The position numbers were made by a program, and so were the translations under genes. A DNA stretch of 64,000 bases from NCBI RefSeq assembly GCF_001421565.1, contig NZ_LMKQ01000002.1:434001-498000 (forward strand). The letters run 5' to 3'. How positions within the stretch are numbered: position 1 is the first letter of the stretch; each line of letters starts with the position of its first letter. This document shows, piece by piece, positions 9,832 through 19,131 of this stretch. The stretch comes from Agromyces sp. Leaf222 (lineage in GTDB: Bacteria > Actinomycetota > Actinomycetes > Actinomycetales > Microbacteriaceae). The notes under the pieces were generated by a model. It did not search any database and had not been told where the DNA came from. It worked only from the letters and a program-made list of their open reading frames with translations.

Positions 9832-10223
9832 GGGCGGATTCCTCAGGACTCGGGTTGGAGCGGGGCGAGTGGCGGGGGCGCAGGGCGAACGGGCGGAACT
9901 GCGGGCGAAACAGCGGGCGGAGCATCGGGCGGAACTGCAGGCGGGGCGAGCGGGTTTTCTCCCCACTGTCCGTCATAGTCCTCGCCGCACGCCGCCGCAG
10001 CCCCCCGATCGGAGGGCACGCGGGCTCGGGCCCCGCCGCGACACGCGGGAGCCAGCTCCCGGCCCCCCGAACTGGGTTCTCGCGGTGGCTCTGGCGCCCT
10101 GTCAGTATTCACACTCTGGACGGGTCTCCCACCCCGTTCAGAAGACACCCGGGGGAGGCCGATACCCCACTCGGTCCGGGTGCCGCTCCGACAACCCGAT
10201 GCCATACCAAGGAGCCCGAACTC
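9832..10223. other. 392-bp divergent intergenic region of the polysaccharide locus
   Basis: No gene is supported here. The half near the DUF4082 gene carries 12-bp tandem repeats. As RNA of the minus strand this is a C-rich leader. The half near 10224 has T-richer stretches (around 10100-10120) that could hold the operon promoter, but I could not define a convincing -35/-10 pair. AAGGAG at 10209-10214 is the ribosome binding site for the gene at 10224. Confidence 0.6.
9891..9938. repeat. 12-bp tandem repeat, four units
   Basis: Four consecutive 12-mers read GGGCGGAACTGC, GGGCGAAACAGC, GGGCGGAGCATC and GGGCGGAACTGC, and a fifth degenerate copy follows. They lie in the untranslated region upstream of the 1500-residue DUF4082 gene. 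The 12-bp period keeps any reading frame open, so they could also be a remnant of a coding repeat, but no start or ribosome binding site supports translation. Confidence 0.8.
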
Positions 10224-11285
10224 GTGACCAGCCTTGCCGTCGCCGTCATCGGCGCCGGGTACTGGGGCCCCAACCTCGCCCGGAACTTCCACGCGAACGA
10301 CCAGTGGCGCCTCGCCGCCATCTGCGACCTCGACCTCGAGCGCGCGCAGGCTCTCGCAGCGCGCTACAACGGCGCCCGCGCTTCATCCTCGATCGACGAG
10401 GTGCTCGCCGATCCCGCCATCGACGCGGTCGCCATCGCGACGCCGGCCCGCACCCACCACGGCATCGCGCTCGCCGCGCTCGCCGCGGGCAAGCACGTCG
10501 TCGTCGAGAAGCCGATCGCGGACTCGAGCGAGCGGGCACGGGAGATGGTGGACGCCGCTCGCACCGCCGGCCTCGTGCTGATGACCGACCACACGTACTG
10601 CTACACGCCGGCCGTGCTGAAGATCCGCGAGCTGATCGAAGCGGGCGAGCTCGGCGACATCCTCTTCGTGGACTCCGTTCGCGTGAACCTCGGACTCGTG
10701 CAGCCCGACGTCGACGTCTTCTGGGATCTCGCGCCGCACGATCTCTCGATCATCGACTTCGTGCTGCCCGGCGGCCTCGTGCCGCAGTCGGCGGCGGCGA
10801 CCGGTGGCGATCCCCTCGGTGCAGGCAAGGCCTGCGTCGGGTACCTTGCGCTGCCCCTCGCCGACGGCGCCGTCGCCCACGTGCACGTCAACTGGCTGAG
10901 CCCGACCAAGATCCGCCAGATGATCATCGGCGGATCGCGCCGCACGCTCGTCTGGGACGACCTCAATCCGCAGCAGCGGCTGAGCGTGTACGACCGCGGC
11001 GTCGACCTGCAGACGCAGGCGCTCGACCGCATCGAGCGTGCGACCGCGACCGTGTCGTATCGGCTCGGCGACACCTGGGCGCCGGCGCTGACCGAACGGG
11101 AGGCGCTCGACGCGATGGTGTCGGAGTTCGCGGCGGCGATCCACGGCGGTCGCGCTCCGCGCACCGACGGCGACGCCGGACTCCGGGTGCTCGCGGTGCT
11201 CGAGGCCGCGAGCCGGAGCCTCGCATCGGGAGGCGGCGCGGTGCCCATCGTCGATGCGATTCAACTGACTGGAGAGCTGGCATGA
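10224..11285 (+). CDS. Gfo/Idh/MocA family nucleotide-sugar dehydrogenase (WlbA-like)
   Basis: 353-residue NAD(P)-dependent oxidoreductase. GTG 10224 is preceded by AAGGAG nine bases upstream. The Rossmann motif GAGYWG lies at residues 10-15, the EKP motif with its catalytic Lys at 95-97, and WDLAPHDLSIID with the conserved His at about 172. In WlbA-type enzymes of this family the reaction is oxidation of the 3-hydroxyl of a UDP-GlcNAc-derived uronic acid, giving the substrate for a DegT aminotransferase. Two such aminotransferases follow in the same operon. This is the first gene of an eleven-gene operon and overlaps the next gene by ATGA. Confidence 0.85.
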   Translation: MTSLAVAVIGAGYWGPNLARNFHANDQWRLAAICDLDLERAQALAARYNGARASSSIDEVLADPAIDAVAIATPARTHHGIALAALAAGKHVVVEKPIADSSERAREMVDAARTAGLVLMTDHTYCYTPAVLKIRELIEAGELGDILFVDSVRVNLGLVQPDVDVFWDLAPHDLSIIDFVLPGGLVPQSAAATGGDPLGAGKACVGYLALPLADGAVAHVHVNWLSPTKIRQMIIGGSRRTLVWDDLNPQQRLSVYDRGVDLQTQALDRIERATATVSYRLGDTWAPALTEREALDAMVSEFAAAIHGGRAPRTDGDAGLRVLAVLEAASRSLASGGGAVPIVDAIQLTGELA

Positions 11286-12277
11286 CCGAACTGCAGGGTG
11301 CGAACGTCTTCGTGACCGGTGGCGCAGGCACGATCGGGTCGACGCTCGTCGACCAGCTCCTCGAGGCCGGCGTCGAGCACGTCGACGTGCTCGACAACCT
11401 CGTGCGCGGTCGCATCGGGAACCTCGAACCCGCGCTCGCGACCGGCCGCGTCACGCTCGTCGACGGGGACATCCGCGACCGCGACCTCGTGCACGACCTC
11501 ACGCGCGGCAAGGACGTCGTGTTCCACCAGGCCGCGATCCGCATCACGCAATGCGCCGAGGAGCCGCGGCTCGCCCTCGAGGTGCTCGTCGACGGCACGT
11601 TCAACGTGGTCGAGGCGGCTGCGGAGCACCGGGTCGGCAAGCTCATCGCCGCGTCGAGCGCCTCGGTGTACGGCATGGCCGAGACGTTCCCGACCGACGA
11701 ACGCCACCACCACGAGAACAACGACACGCTCTACGGTGCGGCGAAGACGTTCAACGAGGGCCTCGTGCGCAGCTTCCGGGCGATGCAGGGCCTCGACTAC
11801 GTGCTGCTCAGGTACTTCAACGTCTACGGCCCGCGCATGGACGTGCACGGCCTCTACACCGAGGTGCTGGTGCGGTGGATGGAGCGCATCGCCGATGGCA
11901 AGCCCCCGCTGATCTTCGGCGACGGGCAGCAGACCATGGACTTCGTGTGCGTGCCCGACATCGCGCGCGCCAACGTGCTGGCCGCGCGCAGCGACATCGT
12001 CGAGGGCACCTACAACATCGCGAGTGGCACCGAGACGAGCCTGCTGGGGCTCGCCGAGGCGCTCCTGCGGGCGATGGGCAGCGACCTCGGGGTCGAGCAC
12101 GGCCCGGAGCGCGCGGTCAACGGCGTCGCACGCCGACTCGCCGACACCGGCGCCGCGAGGCGGGATCTCGGGTTCGAGTCGACGATCGGACTCGAGGACG
12201 GCCTGCGGCAGCTCGTCGAGTGGTGGGCCCCGTTGCGCGACGAGATCGCCGCCGGCCGACAGGTGGCCGTCGCATGA
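11282..12277 (+). CDS. extended SDR NAD-dependent nucleotide-sugar epimerase/dehydratase
   Basis: 331-residue extended short-chain dehydrogenase acting on an NDP-sugar. It has GGAGTIG at 13-19, a Ser-rich stretch SSAS at about 125-128, and the catalytic pair Y151/K155 in YGAAK. RYFNVYGPRM and DFVCVPDIARAN are typical of sugar-nucleotide 4-epimerases. Whether it epimerises or dehydrates cannot be decided from sequence alone. Its start overlaps the previous stop (ATGA) and its own stop overlaps the next start, so it is firmly part of the sugar-precursor block. Confidence 0.87.
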   Translation: MTELQGANVFVTGGAGTIGSTLVDQLLEAGVEHVDVLDNLVRGRIGNLEPALATGRVTLVDGDIRDRDLVHDLTRGKDVVFHQAAIRITQCAEEPRLALEVLVDGTFNVVEAAAEHRVGKLIAASSASVYGMAETFPTDERHHHENNDTLYGAAKTFNEGLVRSFRAMQGLDYVLLRYFNVYGPRMDVHGLYTEVLVRWMERIADGKPPLIFGDGQQTMDFVCVPDIARANVLAARSDIVEGTYNIASGTETSLLGLAEALLRAMGSDLGVEHGPERAVNGVARRLADTGAARRDLGFESTIGLEDGLRQLVEWWAPLRDEIAAGRQVAVA

Positions 12278-13428
12278 GCGTCGCCGCGCTGCCGCGGATC
12301 AACGTGATGAAGCCCTGGCTCGGCGACGAGGAGGTCGCCGCGGTCACCGAGGTGATCGAATCCGGCTGGGTCGCGCAGGGGCCGAGGGTCGCCGCGTTCG
12401 AGCTGGCCTTCGCCGAGGCGATGCAGGCCGGAGAGGCCGTCGCCGTGTCGAACTGCACCACCGCGCTGCATCTCGCGCTCGTGGTCGCGGGCATCGGCGC
12501 CGGCGACGACGTCGTCGTGCCGAGCTTCTCGTTCGTCGCGACCTCGAACGCGCCCACCTACGTCGGCGCCCGACCGGTGTTCGCCGACGTCGATGCGTCG
12601 ACCGGCAACGTCACCGCAGAGACGATCGCCGCCGCGCTCACCCCGGCGACGCGCGCCGTCATCGTCGTCGACCAGGGCGGCATCCCGGTCGACCTCGTCC
12701 CGATCCGTGCGCTGTGCGACCCGAAGGGCATCGTCGTCATCGAGGATGCCGCGTGCGGCGCCGGGTCGACCTACCGCGGTCGCCCGGTCGGTGCGGGCGC
12801 CGATCTCGCCGCGTGGTCGTTCCACCCTCGCAAGATCCTCACGACCGGCGAGGGCGGCATGCTCACCACGAGCAATCCCGAGTGGGCCGCACGTGCTCGT
12901 CGGCTGCGCGAGCACGCGATGAGCGTGTCGGCGGCGGCCCGCCATGCGAGCCTCGTCTCCCCGCCCGAGGAGTACGCCGAGATCGGCTTCAACTTCCGCA
13001 TGACCGACCTGCAGGCCGCGGTCGGCATCGTGCAGCTCGGCAAGCTCGACGGCGTCGTGACCCGTCGGCGCGAGAACGCCGCGCGGTACCGTGCCGAGCT
13101 CGCCGGGGTCGCGGGCATCCGGGTCGTGGACGACCCGGCGTGGGGCACGAGCAACTTCCAGTCGCTGTGGCTCGAGGTCGGCGACGAGTACCCGCTCGAT
13201 CGCGAGGGCCTCCTGGTCGCGCTCGCCGAGGCCGGGGTCTCCGCCCGTCGCGGCATCATGGCCGCCCACCGCCAGCCCGCCTATGCAGGCCACGACGGCG
13301 GCACCGCGAGCCTCGAGGTCACCGAGCGACTCACCGACCACACGCTCATCCTGCCGCTCTTCCACCAGATGGAGGCAGCCGAGCTCGATCGCGTCGTCGC
13401 CGTCGTCCGCGAAGCCGGGGGTCGCTGA
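12274..13428 (+). CDS. DegT/DnrJ/EryC1/StrS sugar aminotransferase (first)
   Basis: 384-residue PLP-dependent aminotransferase that converts a keto-NDP-sugar to an amino sugar, usually with Glu as donor. PLP-site features are VVIEDAAC (D158) and the Schiff-base Lys in WSFHPRKILTTGEGG (K187). The N-terminus KPWLGDEEVAAVTEVIESGW matches the PglE/LegC-like subgroup. The acyltransferase directly downstream is of the NeuD/PglD type, so the pair probably makes an N-acylated amino sugar. It overlaps the SDR gene by ATGA. Confidence 0.9.
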   Translation: MSVAALPRINVMKPWLGDEEVAAVTEVIESGWVAQGPRVAAFELAFAEAMQAGEAVAVSNCTTALHLALVVAGIGAGDDVVVPSFSFVATSNAPTYVGARPVFADVDASTGNVTAETIAAALTPATRAVIVVDQGGIPVDLVPIRALCDPKGIVVIEDAACGAGSTYRGRPVGAGADLAAWSFHPRKILTTGEGGMLTTSNPEWAARARRLREHAMSVSAAARHASLVSPPEEYAEIGFNFRMTDLQAAVGIVQLGKLDGVVTRRRENAARYRAELAGVAGIRVVDDPAWGTSNFQSLWLEVGDEYPLDREGLLVALAEAGVSARRGIMAAHRQPAYAGHDGGTASLEVTERLTDHTLILPLFHQMEAAELDRVVAVVREAGGR

Positions 13429-13429
13429 G

Positions 13430-14065
13430 ATGCCGTCCGTCCTGCTCGTCGGCGCGAGCGGACTGGCGCGGGAGGTCGCACCGGTGCTGCGCGAGGCGGG
13501 CCGCGACCTGCTCGGCGTGCTCGACGACCGGCACGCGGAGCTGCCGCGGACGATCGCCGGCGCGCCCGTGCTCGGCGGCATCGACGAGGTCGCGATGTAC
13601 CCCGATGCCGAGGTGCTCGTGTGCGTCGGTTCGGGGCTCGCGCGCGCCGCGATCGTCGAGCGGATGTCGCGCCTCGGCGTCGATGCCGGTCGGTATGCGA
13701 CGGCGATCGACCCGTCGGTGCGCAATCCGGCCGGAAGCCCCGTCGGCGTCGGTTCCATCCTCCTCGCCGGCGTGACGATCACGGCCGACGCGGTGGTGGG
13801 TGCGCACGTCGTCGCCATGCCGGGCGTCGTGATCACGCACGACTGCCTGGTCGACGACTTCGCGACGCTCGCGGCGGGGGTCGCGCTGGGCGGTGGCGTG
13901 CGCGTCGGCCGGGGCGCGTACCTCGGCATGAACGCGTCCGTGCGGCCCGGGACATCCGTCGGGCCCGCTGCGACCGTCGGCATGGGGGCCGTGGTGCTCG
14001 CCGACGTGCCCGGATCCGAGACCTGGGCCGGCGTGCCCGCACGACAGCTGGGAGTGACGACATGA
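13430..14065 (+). CDS. NeuD/PglD-type sugar acyltransferase (left-handed beta-helix)
   Basis: 211 residues. The N-terminal part (about 1-75) is the small Rossmann-like domain of the NeuD/PglD family (LLVGASGLAREV). From about 95 it changes to hexapeptide repeats (VGSILLAGVTITADAVVGAHV and following) that form a left-handed beta-helix. These enzymes move an acetyl group from acetyl-CoA to a sugar amine or hydroxyl. ATG 13430 lies one base after the aminotransferase stop. The gene lies between two aminotransferase genes, as expected for amino-sugar N-acetylation. Confidence 0.87.
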   Translation: MPSVLLVGASGLAREVAPVLREAGRDLLGVLDDRHAELPRTIAGAPVLGGIDEVAMYPDAEVLVCVGSGLARAAIVERMSRLGVDAGRYATAIDPSVRNPAGSPVGVGSILLAGVTITADAVVGAHVVAMPGVVITHDCLVDDFATLAAGVALGGGVRVGRGAYLGMNASVRPGTSVGPAATVGMGAVVLADVPGSETWAGVPARQLGVTT

Positions 14066-15198
14066 GCGCCGACATCCGCGTGAAGGTGCCGTTCCTCGAC
14101 CTCGCGGCCCAGTCGGCCGAGATCGCCGATGAGGTGCTGCCGGTCTGGCAGGCCCAGCTCACCGGAGCGATGTTCATCGGCGGACCCGAGGTGGCCGCAT
14201 TCGAACGCGAGTACGCCGAGTACATCGGCGTCGAGCACTGCATCGGCGTGGCCAACGGCACGGATGCCGTCGAACTCGCCCTCCGCTCCGTCGGCATCGG
14301 GCCGGGCGACGAGGTCATCGTGCCCGTGAACACGTTCATCGCGACGGCCGAGGCCGTGACCCGCATCGGCGCGACGCCGGTCTTCGTCGACGTCGACGAC
14401 GAGCACCTGCTCATCGACCCCGACGCGGTCGAGGCGGCGGTCACGCACCGCACGAGGGCGATCGTGCCCGTGCACCTCTACGGGCAGACGGCGCCGCTCG
14501 AGGCGCTCGTCGGGCTCGCGGCGCGACAGGGCCTCGCGATCGTCGAGGACGCAGCCCAGTCGCAGGGCGCCGCGTCGACGCTCGGCCGCGCCGGTGCGCT
14601 CGGGCACGTCGCCGCGACGAGCTTCTACCCGGGCAAGAACCTGGGTGCCGCCGGAGACGCGGGCGCGGTGCTCACCGATGACCCCGTGATCGCCGACTTC
14701 GTGCGCAACTACGCCGCGCACGGCAGTTCGGTGAAGTACGTGCACGATCGCGCCGGCATCAACTCGCGTCTCGACGCACTGCAGGCGCCGGTGCTCCGCG
14801 CCAAGCTGCGCCGCCTCGAGGGATGGAACGCGGCGCGCCGCGCCGCGGCCGCCCGCTACGGCGAACTCCTGTCCGATGTGCCCGGCGTCCGGGTCCCGTC
14901 CACCCGAGCCGGCAACGACGACGTCTGGCATCTCTACGTCGTGCGCGTGGACGAGCGCGACCGGGTGCTCGCCGAACTCGGCCGGGCCGGCATCGGCGCG
15001 GCCATCCACTATCCGACCCCGCTGCACCTCACGGCCGCCTACGCGTCGCTCGGCTACCGCGAAGGGCAGTTCCCGGTCGCCGAGGCGGCTGCACGCGACA
15101 TCCTGTCGCTGCCGATGCACCCGCACCTGACGGCCGAGCAGCAGTCTCACGTCGTGCGAGCCCTGGCGTCCGCCGTGACGATCTCGGCGGTGGCCTGA
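14062..15198 (+). CDS. DegT/DnrJ/EryC1/StrS sugar aminotransferase (second, WlbC/WbpE-like)
   Basis: 378-residue PLP-dependent aminotransferase distinct from the one at 12274. The opening VPFLDLAAQSAEI and GVANGTDAVELAL match the WbpE/WlbC/FdtB subgroup. The Schiff-base Lys is K192 in SFYPGKNLGAAGDAG, and the PLP-binding Asp is in VEDAAQSQG. With the WlbA-like oxidoreductase (10224) and the WbpD-like acetyltransferase (27088) it would form a 3-acetamido sugar branch (inference from family and context). It overlaps the acyltransferase gene by ATGA. Confidence 0.9.
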   Translation: MSADIRVKVPFLDLAAQSAEIADEVLPVWQAQLTGAMFIGGPEVAAFEREYAEYIGVEHCIGVANGTDAVELALRSVGIGPGDEVIVPVNTFIATAEAVTRIGATPVFVDVDDEHLLIDPDAVEAAVTHRTRAIVPVHLYGQTAPLEALVGLAARQGLAIVEDAAQSQGAASTLGRAGALGHVAATSFYPGKNLGAAGDAGAVLTDDPVIADFVRNYAAHGSSVKYVHDRAGINSRLDALQAPVLRAKLRRLEGWNAARRAAAARYGELLSDVPGVRVPSTRAGNDDVWHLYVVRVDERDRVLAELGRAGIGAAIHYPTPLHLTAAYASLGYREGQFPVAEAAARDILSLPMHPHLTAEQQSHVVRALASAVTISAVA

Positions 15199-15212
15199 TC
15201 GGGAGCGTGACG

Positions 15213-16685
15213 ATGGCCCCCAAACCGCCCGGCGCCTCGCGTGCCCTCCTCTGGAGCTTCGCCAACACCGCGATCTCCAAGCTCGCGACGCTCGCCATCG
15301 GTGTCGTGCTCGCGCGCCTGCTCGGGCCGGAGGCGTTCGGCACGTTCGCAGTGGCGATGGTCGCGCTGCTCGCGGTGCTGAGTTTCAATGAGCTGGGCGT
15401 CAGCCTCGCGATCGTCCGCTGGAGGAGCGATCCACGGGAGATCGCGCCGACGGTCACCACCATCTCGGTGATCGGCAGCGCGCTGTTCTTCGCTGCGGGC
15501 TTCGTCGCGGCGCCCGGCTTCTCGGTGGCGATGGGAGCACCGGATGCGACGCCCGTCGTGCAGCTGATGCTGGTCAGCGTGCTCGTGAACGGCGTCGTCG
15601 CCACCCCAGCGGCCCTGCTCCAACGCGAGTTCCGGCAGGGCACGCGAACGATCATCGACCAGGTGAACACCTGGCTGGGGGCGATCATCTCGATCGTGCT
15701 CGCCCTGCTCGGCTGGGGGGCGATGAGCCTCGCGATCGGCCGGGTCGTGGCGACCGTTGTCTCCGGCGCGATGTTCCTCATCGTCTCGCCGCTGCCGTAC
15801 CGCTTCGGATGGCACCGAGAGCTCGCCGGCAGGCTGCTGCGGTTCGGACTGCCACTCGCCGGTGCGAGCATCATCGTGTTCGCGATCGGGTACGCCGACC
15901 AGTTCGTGGCCGGCGCGCTGCTCGGCGCGACCGTACTCGGCTACTACGTGCTCGCGTTCAACCTCGCGAGCTGGCCGGTCACGATGTTCTCGCAGCCGCT
16001 GCGTGCCGTGGCGCCCGCCGCGTTCGCCCGCATGCAGGATCGTCCCGATGAACTCTCGGCCTCGTTCGGCGCCGTCTTCCGCGCGCTCTGCGCGCTCGCC
16101 CTCCCCGTGTGCTTTCTGCTCGCGGGTGCTGCGGAACCGATCGTCGAGCTCGTGTACGGCGAGAGCTGGCTGCCTGCGGCGGCGATCCTGCGCTGGCTCG
16201 CGATCTTCGCGGCCGTGCGCATCGTGTTCGAGTTGAGCTACGACTACCTCGTCGTCGTGGGCCGGACGAGATGGATCCTGGTCGTGCAGGTCGTCTGGCT
16301 CGCGGTGCTCGTGCCCTCGGTCTGGCTCGGCGCGTCGTGGGCCGGCGCAGCGGGCATCGCCATCGCGCAGCTCGTGATCGGCGTGGTGGTCGTACTGCCG
16401 CTCTACCTGTGGGGTCTGCACCGTGGCGGGGTCGCTCTCGGCGCCGCGTTGCGTCGAAGCTCGGTGCCGCTCGCCGTCGGCCTCGCGGTGCTCGCGGCGA
16501 CCTACGCCGTGTCGGCGAGCATCGCCGATGTAGTCGTCGCCTGCGTCGTCTCGGGCGTCATCGGGCTCACCGGGTTCGTCCTCGCCGCCGCGCTCGATCG
16601 TTCCGCCTTCCGCGAGGCGCTTCATTCCTGGCGTCGGCGCGAAGATCCGACGGCCGAGCCGAGTGCGACGGAGGCCCTGACATGA
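15213..16685 (+). CDS. Wzx-type polysaccharide flippase
   Basis: 490-residue MOP-superfamily membrane protein with about 14 predicted helices, which should flip the lipid-linked repeat unit across the membrane. ATG 15213 has GGGAG seven bases upstream. The GTG at 15207 is an alternative but is too close to that site. Signatures include LWSFANTAISKLATLAIGVV at the N-terminus, GPEAFGTFAVAMVALLAVL, and LASWPVTMFSQPLRAVAPAAF in the middle. Its stop overlaps the next gene (ATGA). Together with the polymerase at 20718 it marks the locus as Wzx/Wzy-dependent. Confidence 0.88.
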   Translation: MAPKPPGASRALLWSFANTAISKLATLAIGVVLARLLGPEAFGTFAVAMVALLAVLSFNELGVSLAIVRWRSDPREIAPTVTTISVIGSALFFAAGFVAAPGFSVAMGAPDATPVVQLMLVSVLVNGVVATPAALLQREFRQGTRTIIDQVNTWLGAIISIVLALLGWGAMSLAIGRVVATVVSGAMFLIVSPLPYRFGWHRELAGRLLRFGLPLAGASIIVFAIGYADQFVAGALLGATVLGYYVLAFNLASWPVTMFSQPLRAVAPAAFARMQDRPDELSASFGAVFRALCALALPVCFLLAGAAEPIVELVYGESWLPAAAILRWLAIFAAVRIVFELSYDYLVVVGRTRWILVVQVVWLAVLVPSVWLGASWAGAAGIAIAQLVIGVVVVLPLYLWGLHRGGVALGAALRRSSVPLAVGLAVLAATYAVSASIADVVVACVVSGVIGLTGFVLAAALDRSAFREALHSWRRREDPTAEPSATEALT

Positions 16686-17950
16686 GGATCGTCGTCTACC
16701 CGCACGACCTCGGCATCGGCGGCAGCCAGCTCAATGCGATCGAGCTCGCCGCAGCGGTGCGTGCCCTCGGCCACGAGGTCCTCGTCTTCGGGCGACCCGG
16801 CGCCCTGGTCGCGCGTATCGAGGCGTGCGGACTCGAGTTCGTCGAGGCGCCCGCGCCGGGCAAGCGTCCGTCACCGTCGGTCGCGCGCGCGCTCGCGCAT
16901 CTGGTGCGGGATCGGGGCATCGACCTCGTGCACGGCTACGAATGGCCGCCGATCCTCGAGGGCGTGCTCTCGATGACGATGGGCCGTGAGGCGGCCGTGG
17001 TCGGCACGGTCATGTCGATGTCGGTGCCGACGTTCATCCCGAGAAGCATCGAGCTGGTCGTCGGCACCGAGGAGATCGGCGCGGCCGAGCGAACGGCGGG
17101 CCGCCGCAGGGTGCACGTCCTCGAACCTCCCGTCGACCTCGGACACAACGAAATCGCGTCCGATCCGGGTGTCGAGGCCTTCCGGGCACGGTTCGGCCTC
17201 GACGGCTCGCGGCTCGTCGTCGTGTCCGTCGCACGGTTCGCACACGAGCTCAAGCTCGAGGGCACGCTCACGGCCATCCGTTCCGTCGGCGAGGTGGGGC
17301 GGGACAGCTCCGAGGGCGAGCTGTCGCCCGTCTCGCTCGTGCTCGTCGGGGACGGACCTGCGCGTGCCGAGATCGAGGCCGCGGCATCCGAGGCCAACGC
17401 ACGGCATGGTGACGGAACGGTGGTGATCACCGGGCAGCTCGACGACCCGCGCCCGGCATATGCGGCGGCGGACGTCGCGCTCGGTATGGGCGGTTCGGCG
17501 TTGCGCGCCCTCGCCTACGGCAAGCCGCTCATCGTGCAGGGCGAGCGCGGATTCTGGCGGACGCTCACGCCGGAGTCGCTCGCGGGCTTCCTCTGGACCG
17601 GGTGGTACGGCATCGGCGATGGTGCCGAGGGAGGCGGGGGTGCATTCCGGGATGCACTGCGGCCGCTCCTCGCCGATCCCGCTCGGCGGCGGGAGCTCGG
17701 CGAATTCGGACTGCGCACGGTGCGCGAGCGCTTCTCGCTCGAGCGCGCCGCCGGCCTTCAACTCGAGGTCTACCTGCAGGCCCTCGAGGGCCGGGGCAGC
17801 GGTTCCGCCGTGCTCTCCGAGTCGGTTGCGCTCGCGCGGTACGCGCGATACTACGGGGAGAAGCGCGCGCTTCGGGCCCTCGGTCGTGAACGTCTGGACG
17901 ACTTCAATTCGCGGCCCGTCACCGCACGCAACCGGGATCGAGGTGCGTGA
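16682..17950 (+). CDS. GT-B fold glycosyltransferase (GT4-like)
   Basis: 422-residue cytoplasmic glycosyltransferase. The N-terminal domain begins MRIVVYPHDLGIGGSQLN, typical of the GT4 acceptor domain with the GG-S/Q loop. The C-terminal domain has VVVSVARFAHELKLEGTL, LVLVGDGPARAEIE and DVALGMGGSALRALAYGKP, which form the nucleotide-sugar site. The usual E-x7-E motif is poorly conserved (ALGMGGSALRALAYGKP), so donor specificity is uncertain. The gene overlaps the flippase stop by four bases and touches the next start. Confidence 0.85.
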   Translation: MRIVVYPHDLGIGGSQLNAIELAAAVRALGHEVLVFGRPGALVARIEACGLEFVEAPAPGKRPSPSVARALAHLVRDRGIDLVHGYEWPPILEGVLSMTMGREAAVVGTVMSMSVPTFIPRSIELVVGTEEIGAAERTAGRRRVHVLEPPVDLGHNEIASDPGVEAFRARFGLDGSRLVVVSVARFAHELKLEGTLTAIRSVGEVGRDSSEGELSPVSLVLVGDGPARAEIEAAASEANARHGDGTVVITGQLDDPRPAYAAADVALGMGGSALRALAYGKPLIVQGERGFWRTLTPESLAGFLWTGWYGIGDGAEGGGGAFRDALRPLLADPARRRELGEFGLRTVRERFSLERAAGLQLEVYLQALEGRGSGSAVLSESVALARYARYYGEKRALRALGRERLDDFNSRPVTARNRDRGA

Positions 17951-19131
17951 TGCGCGGCACGACTGACTCGGCATCCGCCGATCCCGTTCCCCTGGTGTGG
18001 TTCCCCGGAGTCGGATGGGATGAGGTGACCGGTACGGATCGGCTCATCGTCGAAGCGATCGCCCGGACGCGTTCCGTGATCTGGCTCGACCCTCCCAACC
18101 GCGCGGGATGGGACGGTTGGCTTCGCGGATCCGCGCCGGCCTTCCAGACGATCGGCGCCGTCAGGCGCGTGCAGGTGCCCGCGACCCTCGGTGTCACGCG
18201 TTGGCCGCTGCGGGCGGTGTCGCGGTGGTTGCAGCACGCCTCGTTCGCGCGTGCGACGCGAGCCCTCTCCGGGGGAGTCGTGGTCGTCGCGAATCCGCTC
18301 ACCCGGTTCCCGTCCTCTGGCAGGTTCACCCGGGTGCTGTACGTCACCGACGATTGGATCGAGGGAGCGTCGATGATGGGCGTGAGCAGGCGGTTCGTCG
18401 AACGCATGCTCCACCGGAACATCCGCGAGGCCGACGCCATCGCGGTCGTGAGCCCAGAGCTCGTGGCGCGAATCGAGGCCTTGGTGCCCGGCGTAACCGA
18501 GGGGCGCCGCGTCACGGTCATCCCGAACGGTGCGCCGTCGACGGTTGCCGACCTGCACGACCGCGGCCGTCTCCCGATCGCCGGCGTCATCGGCCAGCTC
18601 AACGAACGGCTCGACCTCGCCTACCTGAAGGCCGTCGTGGACGCGGGGATTCCGCTGCGGCTCGTCGGCCCGCGCACCGATCGCCAGCCGGAGTTCTCGG
18701 CGGAACTCACGCGATTGATGGGGCATCCGCTCGTCGATTGGCGCGGCGCCGTGGCTCGAGAGGAGGTGCCCGACCATCTCGCCGAGATCGGCGTCGGGCT
18801 GACGCCGTACGCGGACACGCCGTTCAATCGGGCGAGCTCGCCCTTGAAGACCCTCGAGTACCTCGCCGCGGGCGTCGGCGTGGTGTCGACCGAACTGCCG
18901 GCGTCGCGGTGGTTCGCGTCGCCGCACGTGCGGGTCGAGACGAGCCCCGCCTCGTTCGCCTGTGCGGTCGAGCTGGCCCTCGCCGCGCGCGATGATCGGG
19001 CGCTCGAGCGGGATCGACGCGAGTTCGCCGGAGCTCACAGCTGGGACCGACGCGGGGCGTCGCTCGTCGACCTGGTCGAGCGGTCGGGTGGGCGGGCGGA
19101 TCGTCACGTCGTCGCGGGAGGTCTGCGATGA
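17950..19131 (+). CDS. GT-B fold glycosyltransferase (second)
   Basis: 393-residue glycosyltransferase, probably adding one sugar of the repeat unit. ATG 17950 was chosen over GTG 17947 because GAGG lies at better spacing. WFPGVGWDEVTGTDR opens the acceptor domain. The donor domain has VGLTPYADTPFNRASSPLKT followed by LEYLAAGVGVVSTELP, a form of the GT4 E-x7-E region. It resembles teichuronic-acid type transferases. It overlaps its neighbours at both ends, so expression is coupled to the operon. Confidence 0.83.
   Translation: MRGTTDSASADPVPLVWFPGVGWDEVTGTDRLIVEAIARTRSVIWLDPPNRAGWDGWLRGSAPAFQTIGAVRRVQVPATLGVTRWPLRAVSRWLQHASFARATRALSGGVVVVANPLTRFPSSGRFTRVLYVTDDWIEGASMMGVSRRFVERMLHRNIREADAIAVVSPELVARIEALVPGVTEGRRVTVIPNGAPSTVADLHDRGRLPIAGVIGQLNERLDLAYLKAVVDAGIPLRLVGPRTDRQPEFSAELTRLMGHPLVDWRGAVAREEVPDHLAEIGVGLTPYADTPFNRASSPLKTLEYLAAGVGVVSTELPASRWFASPHVRVETSPASFACAVELALAARDDRALERDRREFAGAHSWDRRGASLVDLVERSGGRADRHVVAGGLR

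Noticed and set aside
9843..10292. 149-codon minus-strand open frame over the divergent intergenic region
   Set aside because: Its Pro/Ala-rich sequence comes from the 12-bp repeats. It overlaps the oxidoreductase start and has no start signal.
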